In this document: in pieces, positions 1-9,257 of the stretch | Numbering within the stretch: the first letter of the stretch is position 1 | Layout of the letters: every line of letters starts with the position of its first letter | NCBI RefSeq assembly: GCF_038066715.1 | Contig: NZ_JBBUKT010000005.1 | Coordinates: forward strand, 124,001-188,000 | Length of the DNA stretch: 64,000 nt | Direction of reading: 5' to 3' | From: Luteolibacter sp. Y139 | GTDB lineage: Bacteria; Verrucomicrobiota; Verrucomicrobiia; Verrucomicrobiales; Akkermansiaceae | Position numbers and translations under genes: made by a program | Notes under the pieces: generated by a model | Told to the model about the DNA's origin: nothing | The model's input: the letters and a program-made list of their open reading frames with translations, nothing else | The model's database searches: none

Positions 1-2930
1 TTGCGCCAGGCCTTGAGGTTGCCATTGAGGTCGAGGTCGATGAAGAAGTCGGCTTTGCCCGTTGGGTTGGTGGTGCTGCCGCGGAAGCTGTTAGGGCCGG
101 AGATGTCGCTGCCGAGGGAGGCTTCGGTCTTGTTCAGGCCGACGCCGAAGCCGAGGTAGCGGTCGGCGGGCTGGGTGCCAGTGGTGTCGCTGATGGCGCG
201 GATATTCATCTGCACGGAGAAGCCGCCGGCATCGATGATGTCCTGGCCGATGAAGTTATGGCTGATGCCGTTTTCGGCCATGCCAACGCCTACTGCGACT
301 TGCAGCGCGCCTTCCGAGATCTGGATCGAGTCGGCGGTGCCGCTGCCTTCGAAGCCTTCGTAGTAGGCATTGTTCGCGCCGATGGGTGGGACGCGGGAGC
401 CGGACATGCCTTGTGAATCCTCGTCGGCGTCGACGGAGTCGTCGCGGTTGAAATTGTCGACGAAGAGGTCGGTGGAGAGTGGTGCGGGTGTGGCGATGGG
501 GGTGTGGAGGAGGCGGCCGGTGGGGACGCCGACGCGGGTGGCCCAGGCATTCCAGGCGGTGACCATGGCCTTCAGGCGCTCGGGCTCGGTGGCGGCGAGA
601 TTGTGGAGCTCGGTGGGGTCGGTGGTGATGTGGTAGAGCTCGAGGGCATTCGCGGGTGAGGTGCCATCGGTGGAGGCGAAGGTCTTGGTGACGAGCTTCC
701 ACTCGCCATCAACCCAGGCGCGGGTGGACTCGTGCTCGTAGCCGAGTTGGCGCGGGAAGGTGGCTTGGTTCTGGAGGATGGGGAGGAGGCTGGTGCCTTC
801 GGGCGGGAGGACGGTGTGGCCGGCGAAGGTGGTGGGGACGGGCGAGCCCGTGGCGGCGGCGATGGTGGCCATGATGTCGATGAGGTGGCCATTCTGATCC
901 GTCCAGCGGTTCGGCTGCACGATGCCGGCGGGCCAATGTACGATGAGTGGCGTACGTATGCCGCCCTCGTGGGAGAAGCGCTTGTAGTAGCGGAAGGGGA
1001 CATTGCAGACATTGGCCCAGCCGCCGCCTAGCCAGAGGTTGTCATTCATGCCGCGCTGGCCGGCATTGGTGAGTTCATTGCCAGTGAGGGGTGCGCGGTT
1101 ATTGGTGCCGTAGGATTTTCCGAAGACGCCGCCTTCGGCATTGCCGCCATTGTCGGTCATGAGGAGGACGATGGTATTGTCCAAGAGGTTGGCGGTTTGC
1201 AGGCGATCGATGACGCGGCCGATGGAGTAGTCGACGCGATCGATCATGGCGGTGTAGAGGGCCATGCGGCGGACGAGGTCGGCCTTGCGATCGGCATCGA
1301 GCGTGTTCCAGGCGGGGACGGGCTGGATGACGGGGTTGGTATTATACGGGGTGTCGCTGAAGGGGGCTTCGGGGTAGGTGGCATCGATGATGCCGAGGGC
1401 GCGCATGCGATCGTAGCGGGCCTGTCTCACAACGTCCCATCCCTGGGCGTAGGTGGCCATGTAGGTGTCGGCGAGGGCGGCCGGGGCTTGCAGCGAGAAG
1501 TGCGGTGGATTGAAGGGGAGGTAGAGGAAGAACTTGCTGCTGTCCGACTTCGCGAGGTGGTGATCGATGAAGTCGATGGCGTGGTCGGCGATGGCGTCGC
1601 TCTGGTAGAAGGTATTCGCGGGGTAGGTGCGCTGGGGGATCTCGTTGTCGAGGGACTTGAGGGTGTATTGGGATTCATCCCAATAGTCCGCGCCGGAGCC
1701 GCTGGCCTGGGCGCCGAAGCCGAAGACGTGCTGGAAGCCGCGGTCGGTGGTGCGCTCGCCGGGATCGGTGCCGAGGTGCCACTTGCCGGCCATGTAGGTG
1801 CGGTAGCCTTTGTCGCGGAGGAGCTCGGGGATGGTGATGTTGTTATCGGTGCGGAGGTCGGGGAGGGAGGCTCCGGGATTTTGGGCGACCTGGTGGGTGT
1901 AGTTCCCTGTGAGAAGGGCGGCGCGGGTGGTGGAGCAGCGGGCGGTATTGTGAAAGTTGCGGAAGCGGACGCCATTGGCCGCGAGGGCATCGATGCGCGG
2001 GGTGTGGGCTTCGCCGCCGTAGCAGCCGAGGTCGCTCCAGCCGGTGTCATCCATGAGGATGAGGAGGACATTCGGGCGGGTATCGGGGCCGGGTGGGGTG
2101 TAGTTCGTGGTGAGGCTGTACTTCTGGGTGAGGTAGAGGCCGACCTGGTTGGATTCGGTTTCTGTTAGAGCGCGATTGTAGAAGAGGATCTCGGCGATGC
2201 GGCCGTTCATGCGCTCTTCAAGGTTGCCATTGGCGGAGTTGATGCCGGCACCGATGTGGTAGCCTTCGTCGGCGAAGTTCGGGGTGCGGGTGCCGTTGGC
2301 GACGCTGCTCTGGGTGGCGGTGCGGTTGTCGCTGCGGAAGGTGCCGGCGGCGTAGGTTTCGCCGGCGGCCATGCGGAACATGCCGATGTGGTACTTGTTT
2401 GCCTCGAAATTTCCGGTGCCGAAGAGGCGGGAGCCGTCATTGAAGCGGAGGCCGGCGGCGGTGGTGGAGAGGTCGCATTTGAGGGATGCGCCTGCTGCGC
2501 CGTCGGAGATGCCATTGTGGATGTCGCCGATGGAGATGGCGGGGGAGATGGCGGTCTTGTTGTTCGTGGCGACGACGAAGACGGTGAAGGGCTGGGCGGC
2601 TTCGGCGGAGTTCAGGCCGAGGGAGCCGGCGAAGCCGAGGGCATCGGTGCCGGCGAAGGAGACGGCGGGTTTGTTTCCGAGCAGGGGGTCGGATGAGATG
2701 AATTTGGGGGTGCCGAGGCCGTTGGTGAGGGTGGCGTTTTGGGCGGTGTCGCCGGGGATGTAGGTGGTGGCGAGGTCGGGCCAGGAGGTGACGGTGGCGT
2801 TGTTTGGGAGAGAGGATAGGGAGGAGGCGTCGAGGTGGAGTTTTAGGTTGGTGGTGATGGGGAGGGTTTGGGCCGCTAGGGGAAGAGTGAGCGTGAGGAG
2901 GAAAGAGAGATGTAGGGTGAGGCGCGGCAT
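1..2930 (-). CDS. Secreted sulfatase with N-terminal LamG-like domain, 3' end cut by window edge
   Basis: Reading leftward from ATG 2928-2930, the frame stays open to the window edge (about 976 residues). A signal peptide (MPRLTLHLSFLLTLTLPLAAQ) precedes a concanavalin/LamG-like region of about 240 residues, then a sulfatase core opening with NVLLILMDDTGWSDLGCYGG. The metal-binding DD, GKWHLG and GNYTHQ-type motifs are visible. The formylglycine position reads CSTTRAALLTG: cysteine and arginine are present, but the usual Pro/Ala two residues after Cys is Thr. A further beta-rich domain follows and runs off the edge. The family hydrolyses sulfate esters, and Verrucomicrobia use many such enzymes on sulfated polysaccharides. 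The substrate cannot be told. The frame contains the TCTAACA word near 2165. Confidence 0.85.
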   Translation of the reverse strand, partial: MPRLTLHLSFLLTLTLPLAAQTLPITTNLKLHLDASSLSSLPNNATVTSWPDLATTYIPGDTAQNATLTNGLGTPKFISSDPLLGNKPAVSFAGTDALGFAGSLGLNSAEAAQPFTVFVVATNNKTAISPAISIGDIHNGISDGAAGASLKCDLSTTAAGLRFNDGSRLFGTGNFEANKYHIGMFRMAAGETYAAGTFRSDNRTATQSSVANGTRTPNFADEGYHIGAGINSANGNLEERMNGRIAEILFYNRALTETESNQVGLYLTQKYSLTTNYTPPGPDTRPNVLLILMDDTGWSDLGCYGGEAHTPRIDALAANGVRFRNFHNTARCSTTRAALLTGNYTHQVAQNPGASLPDLRTDNNITIPELLRDKGYRTYMAGKWHLGTDPGERTTDRGFQHVFGFGAQASGSGADYWDESQYTLKSLDNEIPQRTYPANTFYQSDAIADHAIDFIDHHLAKSDSSKFFLYLPFNPPHFSLQAPAALADTYMATYAQGWDVVRQARYDRMRALGIIDATYPEAPFSDTPYNTNPVIQPVPAWNTLDADRKADLVRRMALYTAMIDRVDYSIGRVIDRLQTANLLDNTIVLLMTDNGGNAEGGVFGKSYGTNNRAPLTGNELTNAGQRGMNDNLWLGGGWANVCNVPFRYYKRFSHEGGIRTPLIVHWPAGIVQPNRWTDQNGHLIDIMATIAAATGSPVPTTFAGHTVLPPEGTSLLPILQNQATFPRQLGYEHESTRAWVDGEWKLVTKTFASTDGTSPANALELYHITTDPTELHNLAATEPERLKAMVTAWNAWATRVGVPTGRLLHTPIATPAPLSTDLFVDNFNRDDSVDADEDSQGMSGSRVPPIGANNAYYEGFEGSGTADSIQISEGALQVAVGVGMAENGISHNFIGQDIIDAGGFSVQMNIRAISDTTGTQPADRYLGFGVGLNKTEASLGSDISGPNSFRGSTTNPTGKADFFIDLDLNGNLKAWR

Positions 2931-3129
2931 GGTGGGGAAAGTTGCTAGTGTTCAGTGTTCAGTTTTCAGGAACAGCCCTGGAGTGGTGAAGGGAACGAAC
3001 CGCGGAGGCGCAGAGGTCGCGGAGGAGATCGCGGAGGTGGAGAAGGGTGGATGAGGAGAGGTGCTGGATTGGTGGGGGGAACGAAACGCGGAGGTCGCGG
3101 AGGAGAAAGAGGGTGGGTCGTGGCGGGAG
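2931..3129. repeat. R1 dispersed element, two modules
   Basis: Starts with GTTCAG/TTTTCAG heptamers, followed by 9-bp-periodic G-rich units (CGCGGAGGC, CAGAGGTCG). It is repeated in part at 3060-3110. Short open frames here are by-products of the repeat and are not called. Confidence 0.75.
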
Positions 3130-3245
3130 AGGTGGGGCGGTTGCGCGACGCCGTTGGCGTAGGTGATTTGGGTGGGGGATGACCCAGGGTAGCGAGTGCC
3201 TCGCAACCCTGGGCTTCAGGGTGCAGTCCCGTTGGGACAGGGAGG
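3130..3245. repeat. R2 three-hairpin element
   Basis: Contains ACGCC-gtt-GGCGT, a CCCAGGGT...ACCCTGGG stem enclosing GCGAG/CTCGC, and GTCCC-gtt-GGGAC. Near-identical copies lie at about 23245, 24685, 34078, 34797, 44723 and 57862. Confidence 0.85.
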
Positions 3246-3309
3246 CAGGGGATGTTGGGAGGAGGTGGTGGGTGAAGTACGGGGTTTGTGGTAGTTTGGG
3301 GGCTGGCAG

Positions 3310-3470
3310 GTATCGCGCCCTTTCAGGGCGCCGGGGATGGGGAATGGTCAACCCAGGGCGTTGCCCTGGGCTGAGGGATTGCCGCCCCTTTGGGGCTTTG
3401 GAGCTTGGGGTGGTTAGAGGGTGTGTGGGTGGAGTGGGGCTCCATCAGCCGGACCGCTCGGAGAGCGGTT
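3310..3470. repeat. R3 three-hairpin element plus a single hairpin
   Basis: Holds GCGCCCT-ttc-AGGGCGC, CCCAGGGC-gtt-GCCCTGGG and GCCCC-ttt-GGGGC in order. It is followed near 3450 by ACCGCTC-gga-GAGCGGT. It sits between the stops of two minus-strand genes' transcription units and may also end transcription, but no T-run is present. Confidence 0.8.
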
Positions 3471-3485
3471 CCTGCCTTATTGAAA

Positions 3486-6400
3486 TCAGGGGAGGGTGGC
3501 TTTTAGGCGGGCGTAGAGGCGGTTGTTGTTCGCGTTGGTGGCGGGGATGGTGACGGTGACGTTGTCGGGGTCGGGGGTGGGATTGATGGTGACGGTGACG
3601 CCGTTGGCGTCGGGGCCGGTGGTGGTGGCGCCGATGAGGGCGGTGCCGGGCCAGGTGGTGAGGGTGGTGCCGTATTCGACGCTTAACGTGGCGATGCCGA
3701 TGCTGTCTTCCTCACGCTTGAAGGCGAGGGTGAGGCCGCTGGCGGCGTTGGCTGTTAGAGCGGGGGTGATGGAGGCGGCGTCGTTGATGGTGGGGTTTCC
3801 GCCGAGGACCCATTCGAGGCCGGTGGAGAGGCCGTCGTGGTCGAAGTCGAGCTCGAAGGAGGTGTCTGTTAGACCGGCGAAGGTGGCGGCCCAGGTGGTG
3901 TAGGGATTGCCGGTGCTGGTGACGGTGAGGATGAGATCGCTGCCGCTGACGGAGAGTGCGCCATTGAGGCCGGTGCCGACGGTGCCGGTGAGATTGGCGG
4001 GATCGAGTGTGCCGGTGATGCCGCCATTGGCATGGATGAGGGTGTAGGTGCCGGCGGCGAGTCCGCCGGCGTCGGTGAGGACGAGCTCGGTGAGGCCGAT
4101 GGTGCCGCCGCCGAGATTGAGGACGCCGCCGACATTGACGCGGTCATTCGATCCGGCGGGTGCGCCGAGCTGGAAGAGGAGGCGGCCGGTGCCATTGCCA
4201 ATGAGTGCGGCATCGAGCCCGCCCTGGATGGTGAGGGTGGCGCGGGTGTCGGCATTGACGCCGGCGGCGCTGGTGCCACCGGGGGAAAGCCTGCTATTCA
4301 TCTCCAGCTTCACATTTCCCCCGATGGTGCCGGAGCCGGCGAGGGTGCCGGTGAGGATGCCGGTGCCGCCGACGCCTGCGCCTTCGCCGAAGAAGACGCT
4401 GCTGGGGACGCGGCCATCGACGATGAGGGTGCCAGCGTCGACGATGGCGGTGGGGCCGGTGTAGTCGTTTGTTAGATTGGTGATGATGACGGTGCCGGTA
4501 TTCCGCTTCGAGTAGCCGGCGAGGCCGCTGCCGGTCATCTTCCCGGAGATGACGATGGTGCCGGTGGCGGGGCTGATGCGGCTGACACCCGCGCCGGTGC
4601 CGGTGTCGGCATCGAGGTGGATGGTGCCGGAGAGGGCGGCATCGAGCGAGCCGGTGGCGAGATTGATGATCTTGAGGCCGGTGCCGGCATTGGGGAAGTA
4701 GATGTCATTATCAATGGTGCCGCCGGCGATGGAGAGGGTGCTGGTATTCGCGCCGCTGGTGCCGATGGAGACGGGACCGGTGCCGATGGAGGCATCGGTG
4801 GTGAGGAGGATGCCATTGATGATGCTGGTGCCTCCGGAGTAGCTGTTAGACCCGGCGAGGGTGAAGGTGCCGGTGCCGTTCTTAACGACCGAGCCGGTGC
4901 CGGTGATGGTGCCGGTGTAGGTGGTATTGTTAGAACGGGTGAACTGGACGTTGGCATTATTGAGGATGTCACCGGTGATGGAGCCGGTGGTGCCGGTGCC
5001 GACCTGGAGGGTGCCGGCGCTGACGGTGGTGAGGCCGGTGTAGGTATTTTCCCCGGTGAGGAGGGTGGTGCCGGTGCCGGACTGGGTGAAGGTGCCGGGG
5101 CCGCTGATGATGCCGGAGAGGGTGGCGGTATCGGTGCGGGTGGAGGTGATGGCGGTATTATTCACCACGGGTGCGGTGATGGAGCCGGCGAAGAGGCTGC
5201 CGCCGATCTGGAGGGTGCCGGCATTCAGCGTGATGGTGCCGGTGCTGCTGGTGCCGGCGGAGAGGGTGACGATGCCGGTGCCATTCAGCGTGAGGGGTGA
5301 TTGGCCGGTGAGGGGCACATCAAAGGTGAGATTGCCCGTGGTGGCCGGGGTGGTGGTGATGGAGAGGGCATCGATGCTGCCCGCGCCGAGGGTGCTGAAG
5401 GCGATGTCGTGGCCGGCGGTGTTCTTGAAGACGACATTGCCCGGAGTGACGGCGGAGAGGACGGTGATGGTGCCGGTGGCGGCATCGGTGAAGTCGACAT
5501 TGTCACGCGAGTAGAAGTCCTCGTGGGCGTTGCTGGCGGTATTGCGGAAATTCAGTGCTCCATCGGTCTCGAGCCAGTCGTTATTGGTGTAGCCGCGCCA
5601 CTCGAGATTGGCGGCGGGGAAGCTGTAGAGGAGGTCGGAATTTCCGCCTGCGCCGCCGAGGGTGAGGACGCCGCGGCCGGGATTGACGAGGTAGAAATTG
5701 TCGAGGCTGAGGCCGCCATTGTTGTCGTGGAGGACGACGATGTTAGAGCCAGGTGCGGTGACCTTCGGGATGACATTGATGACGGCGCTGTCGGGGAAGA
5801 CGACATCGGCGGCGCGGAGGTATTGATTCGCGCCGGTGGTGCTGGGGTCGAAGACGAGGGTGGCGCCGCTGGAGAGGGAGATGGCGCCGGTGGTGGAGCC
5901 TTCGCCATCGAGCGTGGTGGTGCCGGTGACTACGATGTCACTGGTGAAGGAGCCGGATGCCTGGAAGATGCCGGAGGTGACATTGGTGGGTCCGGTGTAG
6001 GTATTGGTGCCGGCGAGGACGACGCGGCGGGTGCCGGTGATTGTTAGAGAAGCGCCGGGTGCGGACTCGCTGGCGTTTCCGGTGAAGATCATGAGGTCGC
6101 CATCGCCGCCATTGTTCTCGATGCCGGTGGCACCTGACAGGGTGAGGTTTCCGGTGTAGAGATTGCCGGCGGGGAGGGTGCCATTTGAGATGAGCTTGCC
6201 GCCATTGAGGACGATATTCCGGGTGAAGGGATTGACGATCTCGAAGGAGCGGAAGGCGGCACCGCTATTCACGGTGAGGGTGTAGCCGTCGTTATTATAC
6301 TGGGCGACGCCTTCGGTCTGGAGTGCGCCTTCATTGACGATGATATTCCCGATGGTGACCTGGCCGCGGAGGTCGAACTGGCCGGGGCCGACCTTTGTCA

Positions 6401-7289
6401 GGGTGTAAAGTCCGGTGGTGGTGGAGGTGCCATTCGCGCCGATGCCGTAGCGGGTGCCGGTGGCTGCGCCGATGGTGGAGGGACCGGCGAGGACGAGATT
6501 GTCGACGATATTGCCTGCGCCTGCGCTGCCGGTGGATTGGTAGAGGGCACCGATGCCACCCTGGCCTGCGCCATTGATGGTGATGGTTTCGCCGGCGGCG
6601 ATGATCTGGTTGTTTACATCGAGGGTGCCGCCGGAATTGACGATGGTATCGCCGGAGGTGGCACCGAGGCCTGCGGCATTTCCGATGCGGAGGATGCCGG
6701 CATTGATGGTGGTGGTGCCGGTGTAGGTATTCGCGGCGGAGAGGAGGAGGGTGCCGGTGCCGTTCTTTGTTAGAGAGCGGCCGGCGACGCCTTCATTGAT
6801 GGGGCGCGAGATGGTGGCGAGGGCGGAGCCGTTGTGATTGACCTCGAGATCGCTGGAGAGATTGACGGTGCCATTGGCATTGGTGCCGGTGCCCTGGCCG
6901 ATATTGAGCGTCTGGGTGACGGTGGCGGCGATATTGATCTGGGCGGGGCCGCTGGCGGCGGAGAGCTGGAGCTGGCGGGCGGTGGTGCTGTTGTTATTGG
7001 TGCGGATCTCGAGGGGATTGGCGAGGGTGCCATTCAGCGAGATGGAGCGGACCATGCGGGGGCCGTCATTGAGATAGGTGATGTAATTTCCGATGGCGGG
7101 GGTGTCGCCGAAGGTGACGTCGGCGGCATTGTCGAAGACGGGGGTGGCGCCATTCCAATTCGCGGTGACGGTGGGTGTCCATGAGCCGCTGGTGGTGCCG
7201 GTCCAGGCGTAGGTGCCTGCGGTGGCGGTGAGGGGCAGCGCGGGTACAGCCGCGAGCAATGCCAACAGGGAGTTGGTGGGCTTCTTCAT
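3486..7289 (-). CDS. Autotransporter-associated beta-strand repeat exoprotein
   Basis: The open frame begins at 7430. The ATG at 7287-7289 is preferred because it gives a signal peptide (MKKPTNSLLALLAAVPALPLTATAG) and a mature start TYAWTGTTSGSW typical of these proteins. That makes 1267 residues. Repeated units of the form LTKNGTGTLLLSAANTYTG, and variants with TGTNTYTGPT or TGENTYTGLTTVSAG, occur at least eight times and match the passenger-associated beta-strand repeat, which folds as a beta-helix. The C-terminus has the verrucomicrobial block FAGLTDTSFELDFDHDGLSTGLEWVLGG and a final beta region; no classical autotransporter barrel is seen. It is probably a large surface or secreted adhesin-like protein. 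The gene carries eight TCTAACA words, all on its coding strand. Confidence 0.85.
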   Translation of the reverse strand: MKKPTNSLLALLAAVPALPLTATAGTYAWTGTTSGSWTPTVTANWNGATPVFDNAADVTFGDTPAIGNYITYLNDGPRMVRSISLNGTLANPLEIRTNNNSTTARQLQLSAASGPAQINIAATVTQTLNIGQGTGTNANGTVNLSSDLEVNHNGSALATISRPINEGVAGRSLTKNGTGTLLLSAANTYTGTTTINAGILRIGNAAGLGATSGDTIVNSGGTLDVNNQIIAAGETITINGAGQGGIGALYQSTGSAGAGNIVDNLVLAGPSTIGAATGTRYGIGANGTSTTTGLYTLTKVGPGQFDLRGQVTIGNIIVNEGALQTEGVAQYNNDGYTLTVNSGAAFRSFEIVNPFTRNIVLNGGKLISNGTLPAGNLYTGNLTLSGATGIENNGGDGDLMIFTGNASESAPGASLTITGTRRVVLAGTNTYTGPTNVTSGIFQASGSFTSDIVVTGTTTLDGEGSTTGAISLSSGATLVFDPSTTGANQYLRAADVVFPDSAVINVIPKVTAPGSNIVVLHDNNGGLSLDNFYLVNPGRGVLTLGGAGGNSDLLYSFPAANLEWRGYTNNDWLETDGALNFRNTASNAHEDFYSRDNVDFTDAATGTITVLSAVTPGNVVFKNTAGHDIAFSTLGAGSIDALSITTTPATTGNLTFDVPLTGQSPLTLNGTGIVTLSAGTSSTGTITLNAGTLQIGGSLFAGSITAPVVNNTAITSTRTDTATLSGIISGPGTFTQSGTGTTLLTGENTYTGLTTVSAGTLQVGTGTTGSITGDILNNANVQFTRSNNTTYTGTITGTGSVVKNGTGTFTLAGSNSYSGGTSIINGILLTTDASIGTGPVSIGTSGANTSTLSIAGGTIDNDIYFPNAGTGLKIINLATGSLDAALSGTIHLDADTGTGAGVSRISPATGTIVISGKMTGSGLAGYSKRNTGTVIITNLTNDYTGPTAIVDAGTLIVDGRVPSSVFFGEGAGVGGTGILTGTLAGSGTIGGNVKLEMNSRLSPGGTSAAGVNADTRATLTIQGGLDAALIGNGTGRLLFQLGAPAGSNDRVNVGGVLNLGGGTIGLTELVLTDAGGLAAGTYTLIHANGGITGTLDPANLTGTVGTGLNGALSVSGSDLILTVTSTGNPYTTWAATFAGLTDTSFELDFDHDGLSTGLEWVLGGNPTINDAASITPALTANAASGLTLAFKREEDSIGIATLSVEYGTTLTTWPGTALIGATTTGPDANGVTVTINPTPDPDNVTVTIPATNANNNRLYARLKATLP

Positions 7290-8180
7290 GAGTTGGGTTT
7301 TTGGATTTCTCCGGGATGGGTTTTGGGCGGCGGTTTCCGCGGTGACTGGGGTGGTCGATGCGTGGGGCCGCTCCAGATAAGTTTTGGCGAGGGGGAGGAG
7401 TGTTCCGAAAATTCGTGATGAAGGGGTCATGGTGAAGTTTGGTGGTTTGAAGTTTTCAGTTTTCAGGAAGAAGGCGTCGGACTGGTGAAGGAACGAAACG
7501 CGGAGGCGCAGGGGGCGCGGAGGGACGGAGAGATGAGGTGAAGTGCGATCGGCAGGTGGGTGGTGAGGGCGCGCTTGGTGATGGCTGGGCGCGAGGGTGC
7601 GTTGTCGCGTTGTTGGGAACGCGCTTGCGGTGGGTGGGATGGGGCCGCGCGGGGAAGGGCGGGCGGCGGTGCGGTCTAGTCCGATCTGTTAGATCCGTGG
7701 GTCGTCAGGAGCGACGACAACGACAGCGACCCGGCAGCGGATGATGGAATGGAAGAACGCGCATGAGATGAGTTCGTGGAGACAGAGTCTTGTTTCTGCG
7801 TGGGCAAAGGACGATCCGCTCCCCGTGTGGGGTCGCACTCCGCGGCTGACCGGTGTCGGTTGGTCGCGGCGACGGCGGACGAATGCCTACGGGACGGTAG
7901 GCGTTCAAGGAGATTTTCAAGAATCTTCAACCACGCAGCAAATCCACGTAGCTCGCACGGGGGAGCTGGTGGTGGCGTGGGAAAATGGAGGCGGGGGAGG
8001 GAAATGGGTGTAATTCATTCTGGTGAGAATGGATTACGGGGGATTTTTTGGCGCGCGCGCGGGAGGTTGGCGCGGTGGTGGCGCGAGGCTTTGATGGGAG
8101 GTGTGGGCCGCTAGACGCCGGAACGACGCAGTCGTCCCGCTACGAGGGAGGCGCACTCGAAGAGTGCGGACCACGATGGG
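7290..8180. other. Gene-free spacer with R1 and R7 repeat pieces
   Basis: About 890 bases without a convincing gene. 7455-7535 is an R1 copy. 7805-7850 is a GATCCGCTCCCCGTG element with a second copy at 8908-8945. 8113-8175 holds a GCACTC-gaa-GAGTGC mini-hairpin element, also seen near 58215. TGTTAGA occurs near 7687. Confidence 0.6.
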
Positions 8181-8777
8181 TCAGAAGCGTTCGCGGTCGA
8201 CGGCGAGGCGGATGATGTCGTCGCGGACGGTCATGCTGTAGGGGGAGTGGGTGCGGACGAATTTCCAGAGGCGGCCGAGCTTGGGGTAGGAGTCCTTGCC
8301 GACGAAGAGGCGGGCGTCATCGATGAAGATGAGGTGCTCGGAGGAGCCGGTGGCGAAGATCTGGGAGAGCTCTTCTTCGATGGGTGTCTGCTGGCTCCTG
8401 GTGATGCGGCCGGTCTTGGGGCCGGAGTAGTGGGCATCCAGCCAGAAGACGGCGGGGCCGGAGAGTTGATCGAGGATGCGGGGGAGGATGTCCGAGCTAT
8501 TGCCGTGGTGGGTGGTGACGTTTCCGTGCTGGCGGAGGCGTTCGGTGGCATTGTGGTAGAGGTCTTCGTGGATCTCGACGGTGTGGACATTGCGATAGAC
8601 TTTCGCCATGGCGGCGGCGGTTTCGCCGAGGTAGGTGCCGGTCTCGATGAAGTTCTCGAAGCGATTCGCGAAGGCTGCGAGGCGCTCGCGTTTCTCCTCC
8701 GGGAGGAGGTGGGTGAAGATGGCGTGCTCGCGGTTGTTGAGCGCGTAGTGGAGATCGCGGACGAATTGCTTGATCAT
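8181..8777 (-). CDS. Class I SAM methyltransferase-like protein
   Basis: 198 residues. FIETGTYLGETAAAMAK looks like the glycine-rich SAM-binding loop, and VHTVEIHEDLYHNATERL the acidic strand-2 region. VFWLDAHYSG and HLIFIDDARLF are hallmarks of a small methyltransferase-like family often found with surface polysaccharide or secondary-metabolite genes. The substrate is unknown. It stands alone on the minus strand between two copies of the R7 repeat, so no operon partner helps. The length fits a single Rossmann domain. Confidence 0.7.
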   Translation of the reverse strand: MIKQFVRDLHYALNNREHAIFTHLLPEEKRERLAAFANRFENFIETGTYLGETAAAMAKVYRNVHTVEIHEDLYHNATERLRQHGNVTTHHGNSSDILPRILDQLSGPAVFWLDAHYSGPKTGRITRSQQTPIEEELSQIFATGSSEHLIFIDDARLFVGKDSYPKLGRLWKFVRTHSPYSMTVRDDIIRLAVDRERF

Positions 8778-9257
8778 GGCGTGCGTGCGTAAGGGTGCAG
8801 CTTGTTAGAGACGGTGATGCGCGGCACGAGGTGGTGGCCGGCGGCAATCGCGGGTGAAATTTCTGAAGCGCGTGTAGGTCGCTGGAGACGGTGTGATTGT
8901 GTGAACACAAGACGATCCGCTCCCCGTGCGGGGTGGCGCTTCGCGGACTGAAAGCAAGGTCAGCCGCAAACGATGGGAGACTTAATGCCCACTTAACGAT
9001 GGGAGTTCAAGGAATTTTCGATGGCGGGTGGCGCTTTGCATGGAATTGCTTGATTGTGCTTGTTTTACGGTGTTTGGCGCGATGGAAGCGTGTCGGATGG
9101 GGTTGAATTCATTCCGAATGGAAGAAATTGATTGCCGGTTGCGGGTGGGCGCGGTATCGCTGCGGCAGACGAGTTCCCCACGTGGCGGTCCGTCTATCCC
9201 GGGAGTGGCTCTTGTGTGCCCTCGTCGCTTTCTTCTTCTCCTTACTGCTATCTCGCC
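8778..9257. other. Spacer with R7 repeat copy
   Basis: No gene supported. A TGTTAGA word lies near 8803. 8908-8945 repeats the GATCCGCTCCCCGTGYGGGG element also found at about 7805-7850. Sequence after it (AAGGAATTTTC versus AAGGAGATTTTC) also matches, so the two copies bracket the methyltransferase-like gene. Confidence 0.55.

Noticed and set aside
1197-2168. Long plus-strand frame (323 codons) opposite the sulfatase
   Set aside because: It is the antisense of a clear sulfatase frame; the Gly/Val/Ala-rich product has no motif and arises from the G-rich strand.
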